Source: Trichuris trichiura
Taxonomy: Eukaryota > Nematoda > Enoplea > Trichinellida > Trichuridae
DNA: 64,000 nucleotides
Assembly (NCBI GenBank): GCA_037903355.1
Contig: JBAJFE010000055.1
Location: forward strand, 124,001 to 188,000
Direction: 5' to 3'
Each line of letters starts with the position of its first letter. The stretch's first letter is position 1. Of this stretch, positions 13,355 to 27,300 are shown in pieces. The position numbers and the translations under genes were made by a program. The notes below the pieces were generated by a model that saw only the letters and a program-made list of their open reading frames with translations, searched no databases and was not told the DNA's origin.

Positions 13355-14010
13355 CAGTCTTACAAGCGCAACTTTGCGACAACAACTTTTATAGAATATG
13401 TTAATATTTTACCGGAAATTTGAAAGCGACAAAAGTAAAGAAAATTAAGCCGAATGATTAAGACAGAATAGATTTTGGTTAACTGAAAAATCGCTGCTTC
13501 CGATGAAGTTGACTTGTTTTCTCACCATTATTCTTTTGTTAGCGACGCCTCTTTTTTTATTATTATTTTACTTAAACGCCCGTGCATCACTCGACCTTTA
13601 GTCTTTTTGCCGTCTGCTCTGTTATTGCAAGCTCTGACACAATTGTAAAGTTCTCAAACCGTATACTTTTGATTTTATGAAATTTAAGGTCCCTTTTTGG
13701 AATTGACAAAGTCAAAAAATTCAAAAAAGTTAAAGAGACATCCCTTACACGCCCCCGCAATCGTAATACCAATCAGAATAAGTACGCTTTTGAGTGACGC
13801 TTCGGCAACTTTGATAAACAAACGCGAAGTGTTAATCAATGAATGATAACAGCAAAGACAAAAAATATCTAAAGTACAGTTCAACCTTTTTAAAAACTTC
13901 TTCCTAATCCTGGCAGTGGGCCAACTGTTTATTATTGACAATATATTATTACGGATTAGTGTTTTAATCGTTTGGAAAAAACTGAGCTAGAACAGACGAA
14001 CGACGCTGAA

Positions 14011-14393
14011 GTGGGACCCGCCGTCTGCCTGCGCGACGAGTTGCGCTCCAACCGCTTACTATCGTATCTATTGTTTAGAGGAGTTTTAAAAAATGATAAG
14101 AAGGTACAACATAAGCAATAAATTTGAAAATTCAAATCTGAGATGGAGAATTAAAGATGTAAGCTGGAATTCAAGTTCCCTCATACCATCTTTATTAGCT
14201 CTCTTTTCAAGTTAAAAATCACATTTTTTATTTTTCTGAGTTTTTCATTAGAGATTCAAACTTTCAAATTTATCGATTATTTTGCACCTTCTTATCATTT
14301 TCTTTTTAAAATCCCCTCGTAAGTAAGTAATAGACGTAACAGTAAGCGGTTAGTCCCCAAATCATTTTGCAGGCAGACTTAGGTGGTGCCCAT
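14011..14393. repeat. long imperfect foldback element
   Basis: The left arm, about 14011-14185, and the right arm, about 14200-14393, are inverted and imperfect. Shared blocks include GTCTGCCTGC, AACCGCTTACT and TGATAAGAAGGT. The internal loop is small, so the whole could fold into one hairpin. Typical of a MITE. Confidence 0.8.
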
Positions 14394-14585
14394 TGCCGGT
14401 AAATACCAAAGAAAAAGTAATTTACATATTGTTGCATCATTTTACTTTCGGAGAAGGCATTTCGTAAGCGTACGTTGAATGTATACAATGTCCGTTTCTT
14501 TAAACTGCAAAACGACAGGTGAACAAAGCAATAGAGCCAACATGAAGAGGAATACCATTTGCCAATTTCAAAGGAAGAATTTTAA

Positions 14586-15445
14586 TTAGGCCTTCAACGA
14601 TGCAGACGACTTTTTTGGTCGGCTCTTCGCGTTCGCTCTTTAAAAATAATAAAGCATTAGAGGCTAAGATTAACTTGATTGGTCGGCAGCTTCAGACTTC
14701 ACCTAATTTTCGGCTTTGTCTTGCGTCCCTTTTTTTGTTGGCCCTTTCGAGCATTCGCTCTTAACTTTGCGTTGAAATAATTCAGCTGCTTCTCGCGAAT
14801 CTGATCAAAAAATTTTTTTTTCAAAAGGGAAGCAAATCAAGTCACAGAATAGACGTTGTTACTTTAAGCATGTGCTCGTCCGTCTTCACCATTTCGGAAA
14901 AGTAGTCGGCGGGTCTGAAACTAAGCTGAGGCAGAGCGGACATTTTCTTCCAAACGGTTAGCAGAGATCTTTTTGCCTGATCGTAACTGAAATGCAGGAA
15001 AAGAAAAAAACACGATAAAATTTGCATTTTTTCCCCAAAAGTCGAAAGTTACAAACTGAGCTCTAGTTGGAAATCGTCGTCCTTGACTGGCGGATCGTTA
15101 TGACGAGAAATGACGCTCATTCTTTCGATCCATGCAAGAGGACGCTTCAATTCTTTCAGCTTTGCTTCCAAACCGCTCTGTAAATCAAACAGGAAATACT
15201 TTACTACAAACCGGTGGATGAGAAATGAAAGACATTCATACTTTGTTGTTAATGGGATCTTCGACGGCAGGCACTTCTACGTTCAGGCCAGGTTTCAAAA
15301 GACCCTTAGCGAACGCTAATTGCAGCTACATTAAAACAATTCCGGCTCATAAAACAGGCTAAAAAGCGCTATAAGCTACCTCGGCATCGGAATCTTCCTC
15401 GTCGCTCTCGTCGAATGCGTTTTTTTGGGCCCACTCGTCTAGCAT
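14586..15445 (-). CDS. EBP2: EBP2-like ribosome biogenesis protein with altered C-terminus
   Basis: Nucleolar factor of the Ebp2 family, needed for 27S pre-rRNA processing and 60S subunit assembly in yeast. Minus-strand exons in coding order: 15380-15445, 15242-15325, 15053-15177, 14863-14986, 14703-14800, 14586-14637, giving 182 residues. An acidic start (DESDEEDSDAE) is followed by AFAKGLLKPGLNV, LAWIERM, DDFQLELSFYDQAKR and PADYFSEMVKTDEHMLK, all close to human EBP2. From exon 5 the splice-consistent frame gives a basic tail (NARKGQQKKGRKTKPK) and a stop. A second frame from about 14752 downward encodes ERMLERANKKRDARQSRK, which matches the next conserved block of the family better. Either a one-base insertion in or near the TTAA at about 14752-14757 has shifted the frame, or the assembly is wrong there. 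The family is usually about 300 residues, so the C-terminal half is missing. Confidence 0.85.
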
Positions 15446-18224
15446 CAGTGAATATTGGAAGCTAAGAAAAACGAAAAGCATATTTGCAAGCCTGAGCAAC
15501 AGTATTCCAATTGCTTTTGACCTTAGCGCGTTACGAAGACGAACTTTCAACACTAAGTAGCTACATTCTTTTAAAATTTTTATCGTCTTCTAAAAACAGC
15601 GGTAACTTCAAAATATTATATAAATTAGCTCAGGAAAATGCGGAAATAACAAGGAAGAAGTCTACAAAATGTCAGCGCTTACAAGAACGATGAATAAATG
15701 GGAAAAAATTAACCTTTAAATACCGTACTCTTTAACAGTTTTCAGGTGTTACTAATAGCCCATCTTAGCCTACGTGTTTAGTTTTTACCAGCATGCTCTA
15801 GCAAGTTGAACCGCAGCTGGGAGACGACGTCGAAGAATAAATGCTGGGCAACGTTTAGGGTTAAAGAATGAAGAAACAAACAAACGCACTACTGTGAGCA
15901 AAAGGAAAGAGGGTTAATCCTGCGCGGATGGAAAAAAATTAATGACCAACTACTGCATAAATCAGCGGCCGTCGGTCCTCTTGTGGACTGTTAATGCGCT
16001 GCAGCTTTTAATATTCGCAAATATTTTCACCATCGACTTCGAATACCGTTCACCATTTTATTGTGCTCAGGTTTTAATTCGGACGACTCTCATTCAAGAA
16101 ATGGCATTTTACTGATTTCAGAGATTCTGTTGGCTACTTCACTCCACATTAGTCTTTCCTACGCGGTGGTTAATTGATTCTCGAGAACTTGTTGGATTTA
16201 TGGACACTAGTCGCACAGTAGCCTAAAAAAAAGCAGGTTCGTTTAAAAGGCGCGTGAACCCTTCTAAGATACACTTACTCTGTCTAAGAATATGGCTAAT
16301 ATTTTGGCTTGGTTTCGTCCAAAGTAAACATGCAGTCACCTGCAAGCTTACAGTATGACAGAAGAACCCATAACGAGCAAGACGCACGCGGTTTGACGAG
16401 AGTGGTTGGATTCGTCTAATTTGGACGAGTAAAAATTGACTCTGGAATGTACAATACATTAGCTGTAATGCAGGTGAAATCGCAAGAAATGTTCAGCTTT
16501 TCCTGCTCCCACAATTCTCGCGGTCACAATAAACGCATCCCGTCAGAGTTTAAGCCAAACGTAGAGCTCCCGTTTGCCCAACAGTTTAACATTTCAAAAG
16601 CTGAGAAGAACTCGGTCCCTTACATTGTGTTTTGAAACTTCGCAGTAACAAGTTACCTGATTACTCTTAGTAGTACGGTCAGCTCAAAGGTTCGCATTTT
16701 CATCTCTTTTGTGCCAGTTGAAAATAAAAATGACAGTTTGATGCGCAACAAATGCAGTTTTGTTTTTTAAATTTCGTAGGAAGAACTTGGAATTTTTCAG
16801 TTTAATTTTCTTCATTTGAGACAGCGAGAAACACTTTCTTACCTTTGTCTTAACGTGTTATGCATGGAAAAGGCTACCACAGTAAATCCACAAATGGTAC
16901 TTAGTAGATAATAATAATAATTTAGGCATTAACGGCCTATACATTTCTTGTGCTTGTAAGAGAGCTAATCTGCTCCGCATAAGCAAATGAATACTCTATG
17001 GTAACAAGTAATTTATGCTGCTCGCAAATCGAAAATTAATTCTGGCCTAACGAAGGATTATAGCGAATGAACAGGACTATGTGAACTTAGTTTTTGTTGG
17101 GAAGTAGGCGACATCACAATGGAATTCAGAATATGCCTTTTGTTTGAACGAGACTTAAATTTGCGCATTAAGAAATGCTCATCCTTCAGTTTTCAGTTTC
17201 ATAATTTTGAGGTTTCGTATCTGAATTACGCCATTACTTGAAAACTCTTAGTTTTACTGTAATCATAGAAATTGCGGTTTTTATATTTTGTACGCACTTC
17301 GCGAGTAGCGGTAACAGCCATAGAAGGCGATAAAAATTATTGTGCGCTCGATGAACCGAACTTTACAACGATTCTAGAATGTTGGCTACTTTGAGCTTTT
17401 CGCGTAGAATTCTGATAAACTATTCGGAGGTTGAAACAACGCAGATTGACGTAAAAATTTTTGACGGACACTTTATTGCTTACCACCTACAAATGACAGC
17501 AAAATACTGGGACAGAAGCACACCTCAATGAAAGGGTCGCATAGACTGCTACACAATGTGCTAACATGTCGCTTAAAAGAGAAAAACATTTTTTAATCAA
17601 AAATAATAAAAAATACGGAGCCGACTTGATAAGAATATGCTTTGAAAGCCTAATGAGCTACGATGACAAGGATTTATTGCACAAATATTTGTGACATTAA
17701 CGAACGAATTCACAAACACTTAGATAGGAAGCTGAAATTAGATGAGCATTTTTTTTATTAAAAAAATACTCATTATTCACAAAGCTTTAGTATTGGCACG
17801 ACAGCGAATTGCTAACAAAAAATGCTGTACATTTCAAGTAGGCGGGCGAGCAGATTTGAGACAAACGAAAACTTAAGTCACGGAGAGAGTAGTCTCTCGT
17901 TGGAATTTTCTATTAGCCGGACTAACCATAAACACACTAATTGGACAATCAAGTTCATACTCTAGTTGTCATAGGGAAACTACAGTATGACAGCATCATG
18001 AAAATAGTACATTGGTTGCGGTTGGTCGAACGTTTGCGCAAAAGTACAAACATCCACAATACGAAATTCTCTCGCTGTTGTGCAACCGGTTGATAAAAAA
18101 TGCGGGTAAACTCAAATCATTACTTTAAATCGAAACTGAACAACTGCAGACGTGCACTTTCGGTCGCCGGGTAAAAGGTTGCAATCTCCCAGAATGTAGG
18201 TAAAACCTGCACGCCCCAAAACTA
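15446..18224. other. spacer without recognised gene
   Basis: AT-rich sequence with only short open frames and no joinable exons on either strand. The EBP2 promoter must lie at its left end. Confidence 0.5.
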
Positions 18225-19086
18225 TCATAGATAAACTTCATAGGCAGCCATTTTCGCTTTCAACTGACGGAGCAGTTTTAGCGTCTTAAGAACTTGAGCC
18301 TTTTTCCCTTTGTCTTCAACCGATAGCATCCAAACGCAATCAAGCTCCATTTCCGCTGCCGTCTATAGCGTATAGGGGTAAATTTCAAAAAGGGCGGGAA
18401 AATCTTGATACCGTCAGCAAGCGATGATAATGACTAAGGCGCTTCTCGCTAGACATTTGTTCAACAATTTTGAAAAATATCGTCACCTTGTCAAACAGCG
18501 TAAAAACTGAATCTGAAATAGAAAAATTTCAAACACACGATCATCAGGATATTATTAAAAGTTGCGGAAGCGCAACAAATGCGGCTTTTTGTCAATAGGT
18601 AAAAAGAAATGGAGTCCAACCAAACTTTACCCAACAGTTTATACCTTAAAAGAAGTATACATCAAAGTTACCCAGCATAGTGTCGATCTTTGCAAACGTA
18701 ATCTCATCCGTATGGGAAGTTTCCTGCAACAAAATATGATCAAACGGAAGCTTCCGAATTGCGCAAAACGACATGAGCAATTTTTGCTGCTGCGTCATGA
18801 TTCGGTAGCTTATTTAATAATAATCATTATATATAAAAAGACAAGATGAAGGGGCGCTCGCAATCAGTTAGTTGGCCAAATCTTGGTTAAGCAGGCGCTC
18901 ATACGAAAACTAATATATTCCTACAGTAGGCATACAACAACAAGAAAAATGCGCTGCTCTTTTGCTCATCCGAAGCAGTTTTATTCACAAGATTATTGAG
19001 GCGTAGGCAACAGCGAAATAATGTTGGAAAGCACTTACGGCTATTTCAGACTGGTCAGCAGGATTGCTCGAACACGGACTGTCCAT
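18225..19086 (-). CDS. hypothetical 87-residue helical protein
   Basis: Not recognised. Four minus-strand exons in coding order: 19039-19086, 18672-18723, 18487-18512, 18225-18362. All have canonical GT-AG borders (first donor GTAAGT) and the phases agree, from an ATG to a TGA. The N-terminus is polar (MDSPCSSNPADQSEIA). The middle has FAKIDTMLDSVFTLFDK and CVWMLSVEDK. The C-terminus, KAQVLKTLKLLRQLKAKMAA, has a heptad-like leucine pattern and is rich in Lys and Arg, so a short amphipathic helix or coiled coil is likely. It could be a small subunit of a larger complex. The exon chain is better supported than any function. Confidence 0.65.
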
Positions 19087-21007
19087 TGCGGCGCGAAACT
19101 AAGCCACCGAAACAGTTTACCGCAAATAGGAAACTAAACATGCGCGCCAACGGCTACGCATCCAACAAAGAGGCAATTTTTTCCAAATTCCACCGGAAAT
19201 TGGTTAAAAGTGCGCAAAGCCTGCAAGAGAAAATGAAAGAATTTACATTAACTGGAAATGCATCATTTAAAATATTTTAATACCGCCTTATCGGCGGAAC
19301 GTGAAACAGAGTTACTGAACATAAACCACACGCTAATTGAACGCAGGTGAAGACCAAACCGAAATACAGTACTTTATCATTTTCAGGTACAATACCAAAA
19401 GACATCATGCGCAGCTGACTGGAGCTCTTAGGAGGAAAGCAAAATCTAGCTTTCCGCATTATTTGTGTTTGGTCGAACAAAGTTGAAAGGCTGTAATTGT
19501 AGCATGCCTCAACTATGCTTTAGCTTGTTGCGAAAGAGGCGTTGCTGCAATTCCGAAAAACATTGAAGAAACAAGCGCGGAAATAAAGTGAAATCCGGTA
19601 GACGGTTTGGACTGATTCCTGAAAAGTTCCAAGAGAGCTTTTATGCAAATAAACGGCAGCAATGGAAGCAAGGACTTCGCTTTTCAAGCGAGGATAGATT
19701 TGAGTCATCATGAAAACGCTACGCGCCAACAAAAAACTTCAAAGTGTATTTCTTCAGTTTGATTAACAGGAGCTGCGACGAGACTGTTTTTTACTCCCTT
19801 TTTTGGGGTACGGTAACTGAACCCTTAGAAATTAGTTCTAATTAAATGCATTGCCTTTCGGGTTGACCAAGAGCCCATTTACAGCTAAGCCTTGCCTCAC
19901 GTACATTTGTGTTGACCATTTATAGACTGTGGCTAACAAGTGCTTAGTTTTTTTTTGCTTACCTGCATTCAACTACCATATGGCCGACAAGACCCGATCA
20001 GCGTAGCACGGCATGATGTCTCTTCTGATTAAGCAAAGGTCGAGTTTTGGTACCGCTAAACGCCAAATAAAAACTCTGAATTAATCATTAGTCCTACAAA
20101 GCAATTAAGCGAAAAGTTCTCAGCCGAAAAATTTGCGTATATGTAAATGAGTAAAAAGAATAATTTACAATAAGATAAACAGTTTTATTTGCAACGAGCG
20201 CTATTCCTTTAGAGTTTTTAGCCTTACAGTGTCTTGGAATTAACATTGCGTACACGGTTTTTCACCTACGAGGTTTAACGCATTTACGTATTGACGCAAA
20301 GAGATCAGATCTGCTCTACTTTTTTTAAATGCGCTATTTCTATAGCAGAATTGTTTTAATGTTCGAATAACTTCGCTACAACCGAACAAACTTGAAGCTA
20401 CAGTAAGCGAAACACGTTTTCCCGGTTTATACTAAATAAATTATTCGTCTAAACGTTGTAAGTGGTGTGATAAAGAAAAGTAATCAGTGAGCATCCTTGA
20501 AAAAACTTAAACTGTTCGGAAACGAACGTTTAATAGTTCTATGCCAAAGCTAACTTGATTATCGTATTTTGTTAAGTTGTTCACGTAGCTATGTTTACCT
20601 CTTGTTACTGTTCGTCAGGCACGGAGGTATTCAGGATTGCTCAATTCCTTCACCTTTATCTCTACGGGAAAGCGCTCACATTGATTTTAGAGAACTCATC
20701 GCTACATTTGAACGAGATTGTGGGATTGGCCCCAGTTTGCCCTGTATAACAACAGATCGCTGGCATTACCAATTTACATCATGGAATTACCGCCAAGTTC
20801 ATCCATCCTTTGATGGATTTTTTTGTTCCTATTGTACATTCATTCGCTACAATTAGAAAAGAATGCATCGTATACTTCTCAAAATCGGCGTTGCAAATGT
20901 CTTCTGCGTGGCTTCGTAATTTTGCCATATCAGCAGCAGGTCGCGAAGTTAACTAAAGTTCATACTTCGATTTTTAGCTTCCATTGCTAAGGGATTTACT
21001 TTCAGGA

Positions 21008-21223
21008 TTAGCGCGGTAACGTTGCAACGACTACGGCTGCTTCTATAATGAGCGGTAGTTCGTTCGATTTCCCCAATGCCGGAGTATCAAAAACGGTAAG
21101 CTGTTTTCGAGCGTTTTTGAATTTCATTACATCGTTGACTCTGGTTATCCATTTGCTGTTTACTGAACAATTTTCTAATTGAAATATTTGTGCTTGACGG
21201 AGGCAAGTTTTGTTGGCTTCCCA
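21008..21223 (-). CDS. possible terminal exon, unknown protein
   Basis: A 71-residue open segment begins straight after a CATTCAG acceptor and ends in TAA. It starts WEANKTCLRQ and contains KQLTVFDTPALGK. Composition is protein-like, but no family is recognised and no upstream exon was joined. Confidence 0.35.
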   Translation of the reverse strand, partial: WEANKTCLRQAQIFQLENCSVNSKWITRVNDVMKFKNARKQLTVFDTPALGKSNELPLIIEAAVVVATLPR

Positions 21224-21544
21224 CTGAATGCCTCCTTTTATAGTTTTCTTCAAAAAAATCTATTTTTAAAATTAAGTAAGTTATTTTTCTCGCCTTTGTA
21301 GTGAATAAACAGGGAGGCGGTAATTAAAACATGTGGGATTAATTACTGGCGAAAGTTGGCGTACGGTAGATAGCTTACAAAAAATGCAGGTACTATCGGC
21401 ATCAGCTTGAAATATTCCCTTTTTCGAAGACCTTTGTCGTTTGTCATGCAACAAAAAATCAAAAAAAACTTACTTTCGTCATAATAAAAAGGAAAAAGTT
21501 ATTAAAATCAACTTTGAAAGACGTTTGTCTTTTTTCGTCAATTG

Positions 21545-21700
21545 TTATGTTTTAAAGTTCCGCTTTGTCCTGTCTTCTAGTATGTTCTGAGCGTTTCTAA
21601 TACGCTGCAATTGCCGTAAGGAGATTTTGTTGCTTGAGGAATGAAAACATGCAGACTCTTTCACCAACTCTGCAATTATTAATATGCCGCATCCTTTATG
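21545..21700 (-). CDS. possible terminal exon, unknown protein
   Basis: A 51-residue segment follows a GATTTACAG acceptor and ends in TAA. It contains CGILIIAELVKESACFHSS and a basic helical end (SLRQLQRIRNAQNILED). A candidate upstream exon near 21741-21793 is in compatible phase but weak. Confidence 0.35.
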   Translation of the reverse strand, partial: HKGCGILIIAELVKESACFHSSSNKISLRQLQRIRNAQNILEDRTKRNFKT

Positions 21701-22511
21701 CTGTAAATCTTTTGAGACAATGACGACACGTCATATCAGCGCAGATCGTACATTTTGCTCCCCATTTTGGGTCTGAAAGTAAACCGCTGGCTGTAAAAAG
21801 TATGATTCGCACAAATGACGGACGAGTCGTTATCCGAAAGCTTCTTAAAATTGTCGTGCTTTTCAAGAAACAGTTTGGTTTGTACGAGGCAGAGATACAT
21901 TTTGACGGAAGACTTATGAGGCTATTTTTGATATTTACTAAGTGAAGTTGGTTTGTGTAGTGACCGTTATGTGAATTGTTACCTGCTTATCGCTATGAGC
22001 ACTGTAGTCTTCAAAATGCACGATATTTTAATTTTAAAAGGCCTTACTTGTCCTGGACAATGTAATTACTATTAGCGTACGCGTGCAGTTGTATTTTTCT
22101 TTTTTGCACGGCTTTCTAACCTGATATGAAACAAAGGGTTTCGTTAATACTTACAAGAATAGCGGAACGCACTTTTCGAAACCATTTTTTCTGAAATAAA
22201 AATACTGCTGGACCAGCAAGGACATTTAAACGGCTAACAAATGCCTAAATGTCGTTATTGATATCGTACTACTCTCGTTTTACTGAAGATGAAAAAAAAG
22301 TATAATAGCGTAAGCTGTGACTTTTGTTTTTTAAAAATATTAATAAGAAGTTAAAAATATTAATAAGAAGAAGTTTACTTATTTTTTAAAATTCTACCCG
22401 AAAATACAGTACTCAGCGAAAATAGAGAACGAAACGCAGGTGCACTTCTGAAAAAGTGTCAGGTTCTCTGTTTTGCCTCTATAAGCGAACATGCTCGCTA
22501 CCCTGTTCTGC

Positions 22512-22530
22512 CCTCATCTAAGCCTAAGCC
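22512..22530. repeat. three TTAGGC-like hexamers
   Basis: CTAAGC occurs three times in tandem, equal to about 2.7 copies of GCCTAA, the complement of TTAGGC. Two more GCCTAA copies lie at about 10974-10985. Too short to be more than a hint of a nematode-type telomere unit. Confidence 0.5.
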
Positions 22531-22889
22531 TAAGCATTGGGCTTATCCTTCCGTTTCTGCTTAGGTGAGAGCAGAACAAGACTGCTTGCGGTGATAACTA
22601 CCGTATACCACTATTGCCCTATTGCAATTTTTTCGGCCATCCTGCGCTCCCATTACCTGAGCCTTACCTCAGATGTAAAAACTGGGATTTGTCGCGTGTA
22701 TACAGAAGGGCAGAAAAAAAACTGTATATTTTTCCTGAATGTCTGGAACTTTTTAAAACTGTACCTGCATTCTGTTTATGATCCGCACATTTCTCCAAAG
22801 CACCCAAGCATGTGAAAAGCTGTGCAAGAAGCAAAAAATAAAAATTTGTTTTATCCGTTGAAAAGTTGAAATGTTTGTTAATACTTTGA

Positions 22890-24838
<1,949 letters not shown>

Positions 24839-27300
24839 TATCGTAAAGGCCCTCAACGGAGCTCCTTTTTGTTAGTGTATGGCATTCGCAGCCTTGTAAA
24901 TACACCCGTTTACAACAAGCTAAAGCTTTATCTTTATATTTTTTTTCAACTTGGAAAAAATAATTTTAAGATTTTTATCTCTTGCAGCTATTTGTTTTAA
25001 ACTTTGATGGATTTGCTTGTTTGTTTGTTTGTTTAAACTTTGTTTTAAACTATAACATTTAAAAATTATATCGCTTTGCCTTGCTTAAGGCCGGTTGACC
25101 ATCGTCGTTTACGTTTCCTTTAAAGAGGTTTCGTATCTGTTATTAATGAAGTATTAAAAAACTGATATACTGGAAATGTGCAGCTGTTAGCCATCACATC
25201 GTTGTAGTTACAAGGCGGGCTAACGTAGATTGTATTACGCTTCAACTTTGCATATAGCATGACCACAACTTGCTTCTAATCCTTTGTACGTTTTCATTAA
25301 GAAAATAACCGCAATGAACGTAGCTTACGTTCAACGCAGAATGCCATTGGCGGCCAATCAGCAAAATATTTCAAAATTCTTTTTTCGACGTACATCTTTT
25401 CGCAGCTGCTGATTCGAAAAATGACACGCGCGAAGAAGCATCCATTACCCAACAATACATGGATGTTTTGAACTGCAAAACGCCCACTGAATCTGCACGT
25501 TTATCCTGTGAAGAACAATCCATATTTGAAAGGGGCGGAAAGCCGCTGTTTCTACGTAGACAGCTTCACTGCTTTCGTCAGTAGTCGAAAAATTGCAAAC
25601 GTCACGGAAAACGCCTTTGGGGATTGCTATAGTGACGTCATAGCCTATTTCGGAATGTATAATAGTTGGCTACCCCAAACAGTGCCACAAAAGAGCAAAA
25701 TCAAATTGTGGCGTAGAAAAAAGGCGTTGGAAAAAGCTGAACGCGTACCACAAAGTGGTAGACCCAACGAAACTCTATTTTTTGATTTAAGCGTGGGCGT
25801 GCTAAGGCCATTAAGAGCAAAAAGCTTTTCTTTTAAGCGTAGGCAGCCTACGTAAAGCTTTAAGCGTAAACTACACTTGCCGGTTACGAGCGGAATCGCG
25901 ATTCGGTTAGAAACATAATAAAGCGAGCAAAAAGTTTAAGGAACCTGCATACGCAGAGTCAAATCGGCAAAGCTACAGTAAGACAGGGAGGGACAAGAAA
26001 AAGTGCAAACATGTTGGTTAGACAATTTTTCGTGCCTATCCTACGCGCCTGCCGTAATCAGACGGTGCGTACAAGATTATTTTTAGGATGGCGGAGTTTT
26101 TCGCTTACGACTGTCCAAAATCTAGTAGGAATACAGTATCCGAATGTGCAGGTTTCTTCCGCTTTGCAAAAACGTTCGACGGTTGGAGATGTGCTAGCAG
26201 TTCGTTAGCTTAAGCGAAGAAGTTACACAAGCATAAATAAACAACGGTTGATTGCTTAAAGGCCGCTTGAGAAAAGGCTAAACGTGCAGCGCGACCAGAA
26301 CGATTTAAACACGTTATGGAAAATTCCAAATCAGCCAAAACAAACAAAACAAGTCACGAAAAATAACGAGTCGCGCAATAAACGCAATAAAAAATTTTAA
26401 AGCTAAAAGGGCAACAAAACGAAACGTAGAAGCGGGAAGTGTTGCTAACTCACTGCTACCCAACGAGAAGAAAAAAGGATACAAGCGAAATGCGTTGTGC
26501 TTGAAAATTGTGAATCTTTAAAATTTTTTCCGCGTTATTTCTTTTTAAATGTCGCTGAAGCAGTTGCAGCGACAAGTACGTATCATCTTAAGTCGCTTTT
26601 TTTCTTATTGGGCTTTTTCTCGTTGGCGAAATAAAGCTTTGCCTTTTGCCGCGTTATACCAACGCTCTTGCTTCGCAGCGGCTTCTGCATGTTTATTTTT
26701 CCAAGTTCGCGCAAGCTTTTGTCATTTTATTTATCAGCTACTAAGTTTGTATTTTTAACATTTACCGTACTTTAGGGTTTTAACGTTGCCTTCAGCTGCA
26801 ATATGGCTCCGGAAAGGATGAAGAACGATTTGTATTGCCATCAACAAAATTCGAGTTACCTACAGTACTACGTGTACTTGAGCGCATTGTATTGTAAATC
26901 ATTAGTACTGTAAGTCGGGTCATGCCTTAAGGAGCGCTTATCTCTACAATAAATTGCTGGTAAGAATGTTGATAGCAACGAATATTTTAAATTGTTTTTG
27001 TAATCATTTATAATCGTTTTAAATAAAGGAGAAACGATGTGTGCTGCTTGTTTGACTTTAGCGTTTAGTTGCTAAGAGTACTGTTCATTTCGTAAGTAAA
27101 ATGTCCGCTTTTGCGTTCTGTAGGTTCCAGGTTTACTTTGCCTAGTGGAGATATCACCATGGTCACGTTACGTTTGTCGTTAAAAGGGACTAGAATGTTT
27201 GAATATTTCGGCAGTTGCCTTGAAGCACTGTTACATTGTTGGGATGCTTATCGGTCTGAGGAAGTTACTTTAACGTTTATTTCAGAACATCTTGATCGAA
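24839..27300. other. spacer between WDR5 and the capping enzyme
   Basis: No recognised gene. Open frames of 115 residues (25508-25855) and 65 residues (26011-26208) have no family resemblance and no splice context. The capping-enzyme promoter must be near the right end. Confidence 0.5.

Larger units (their letters stand above)
12124..14585. other. spacer between JIP1 and EBP2, probably with missing JIP1 5' exons
   Basis: The first resolved JIP1 exon starts with one base of a split codon, so at least one more coding exon must lie upstream. Candidate pieces on the minus strand at 12190-12400 could not be joined in phase. Two foldback elements fill much of the rest. Confidence 0.5.

Noticed and set aside
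20569..20856. 95-codon plus-strand open frame with protein-like sequence
   Set aside because: No splice context or family match, and another frame of the same strand is also open over much of it.
25508..25855. 115-codon open frame after WDR5
   Set aside because: Starts at GTG, has no acceptor or domain, and no recognisable relatives.
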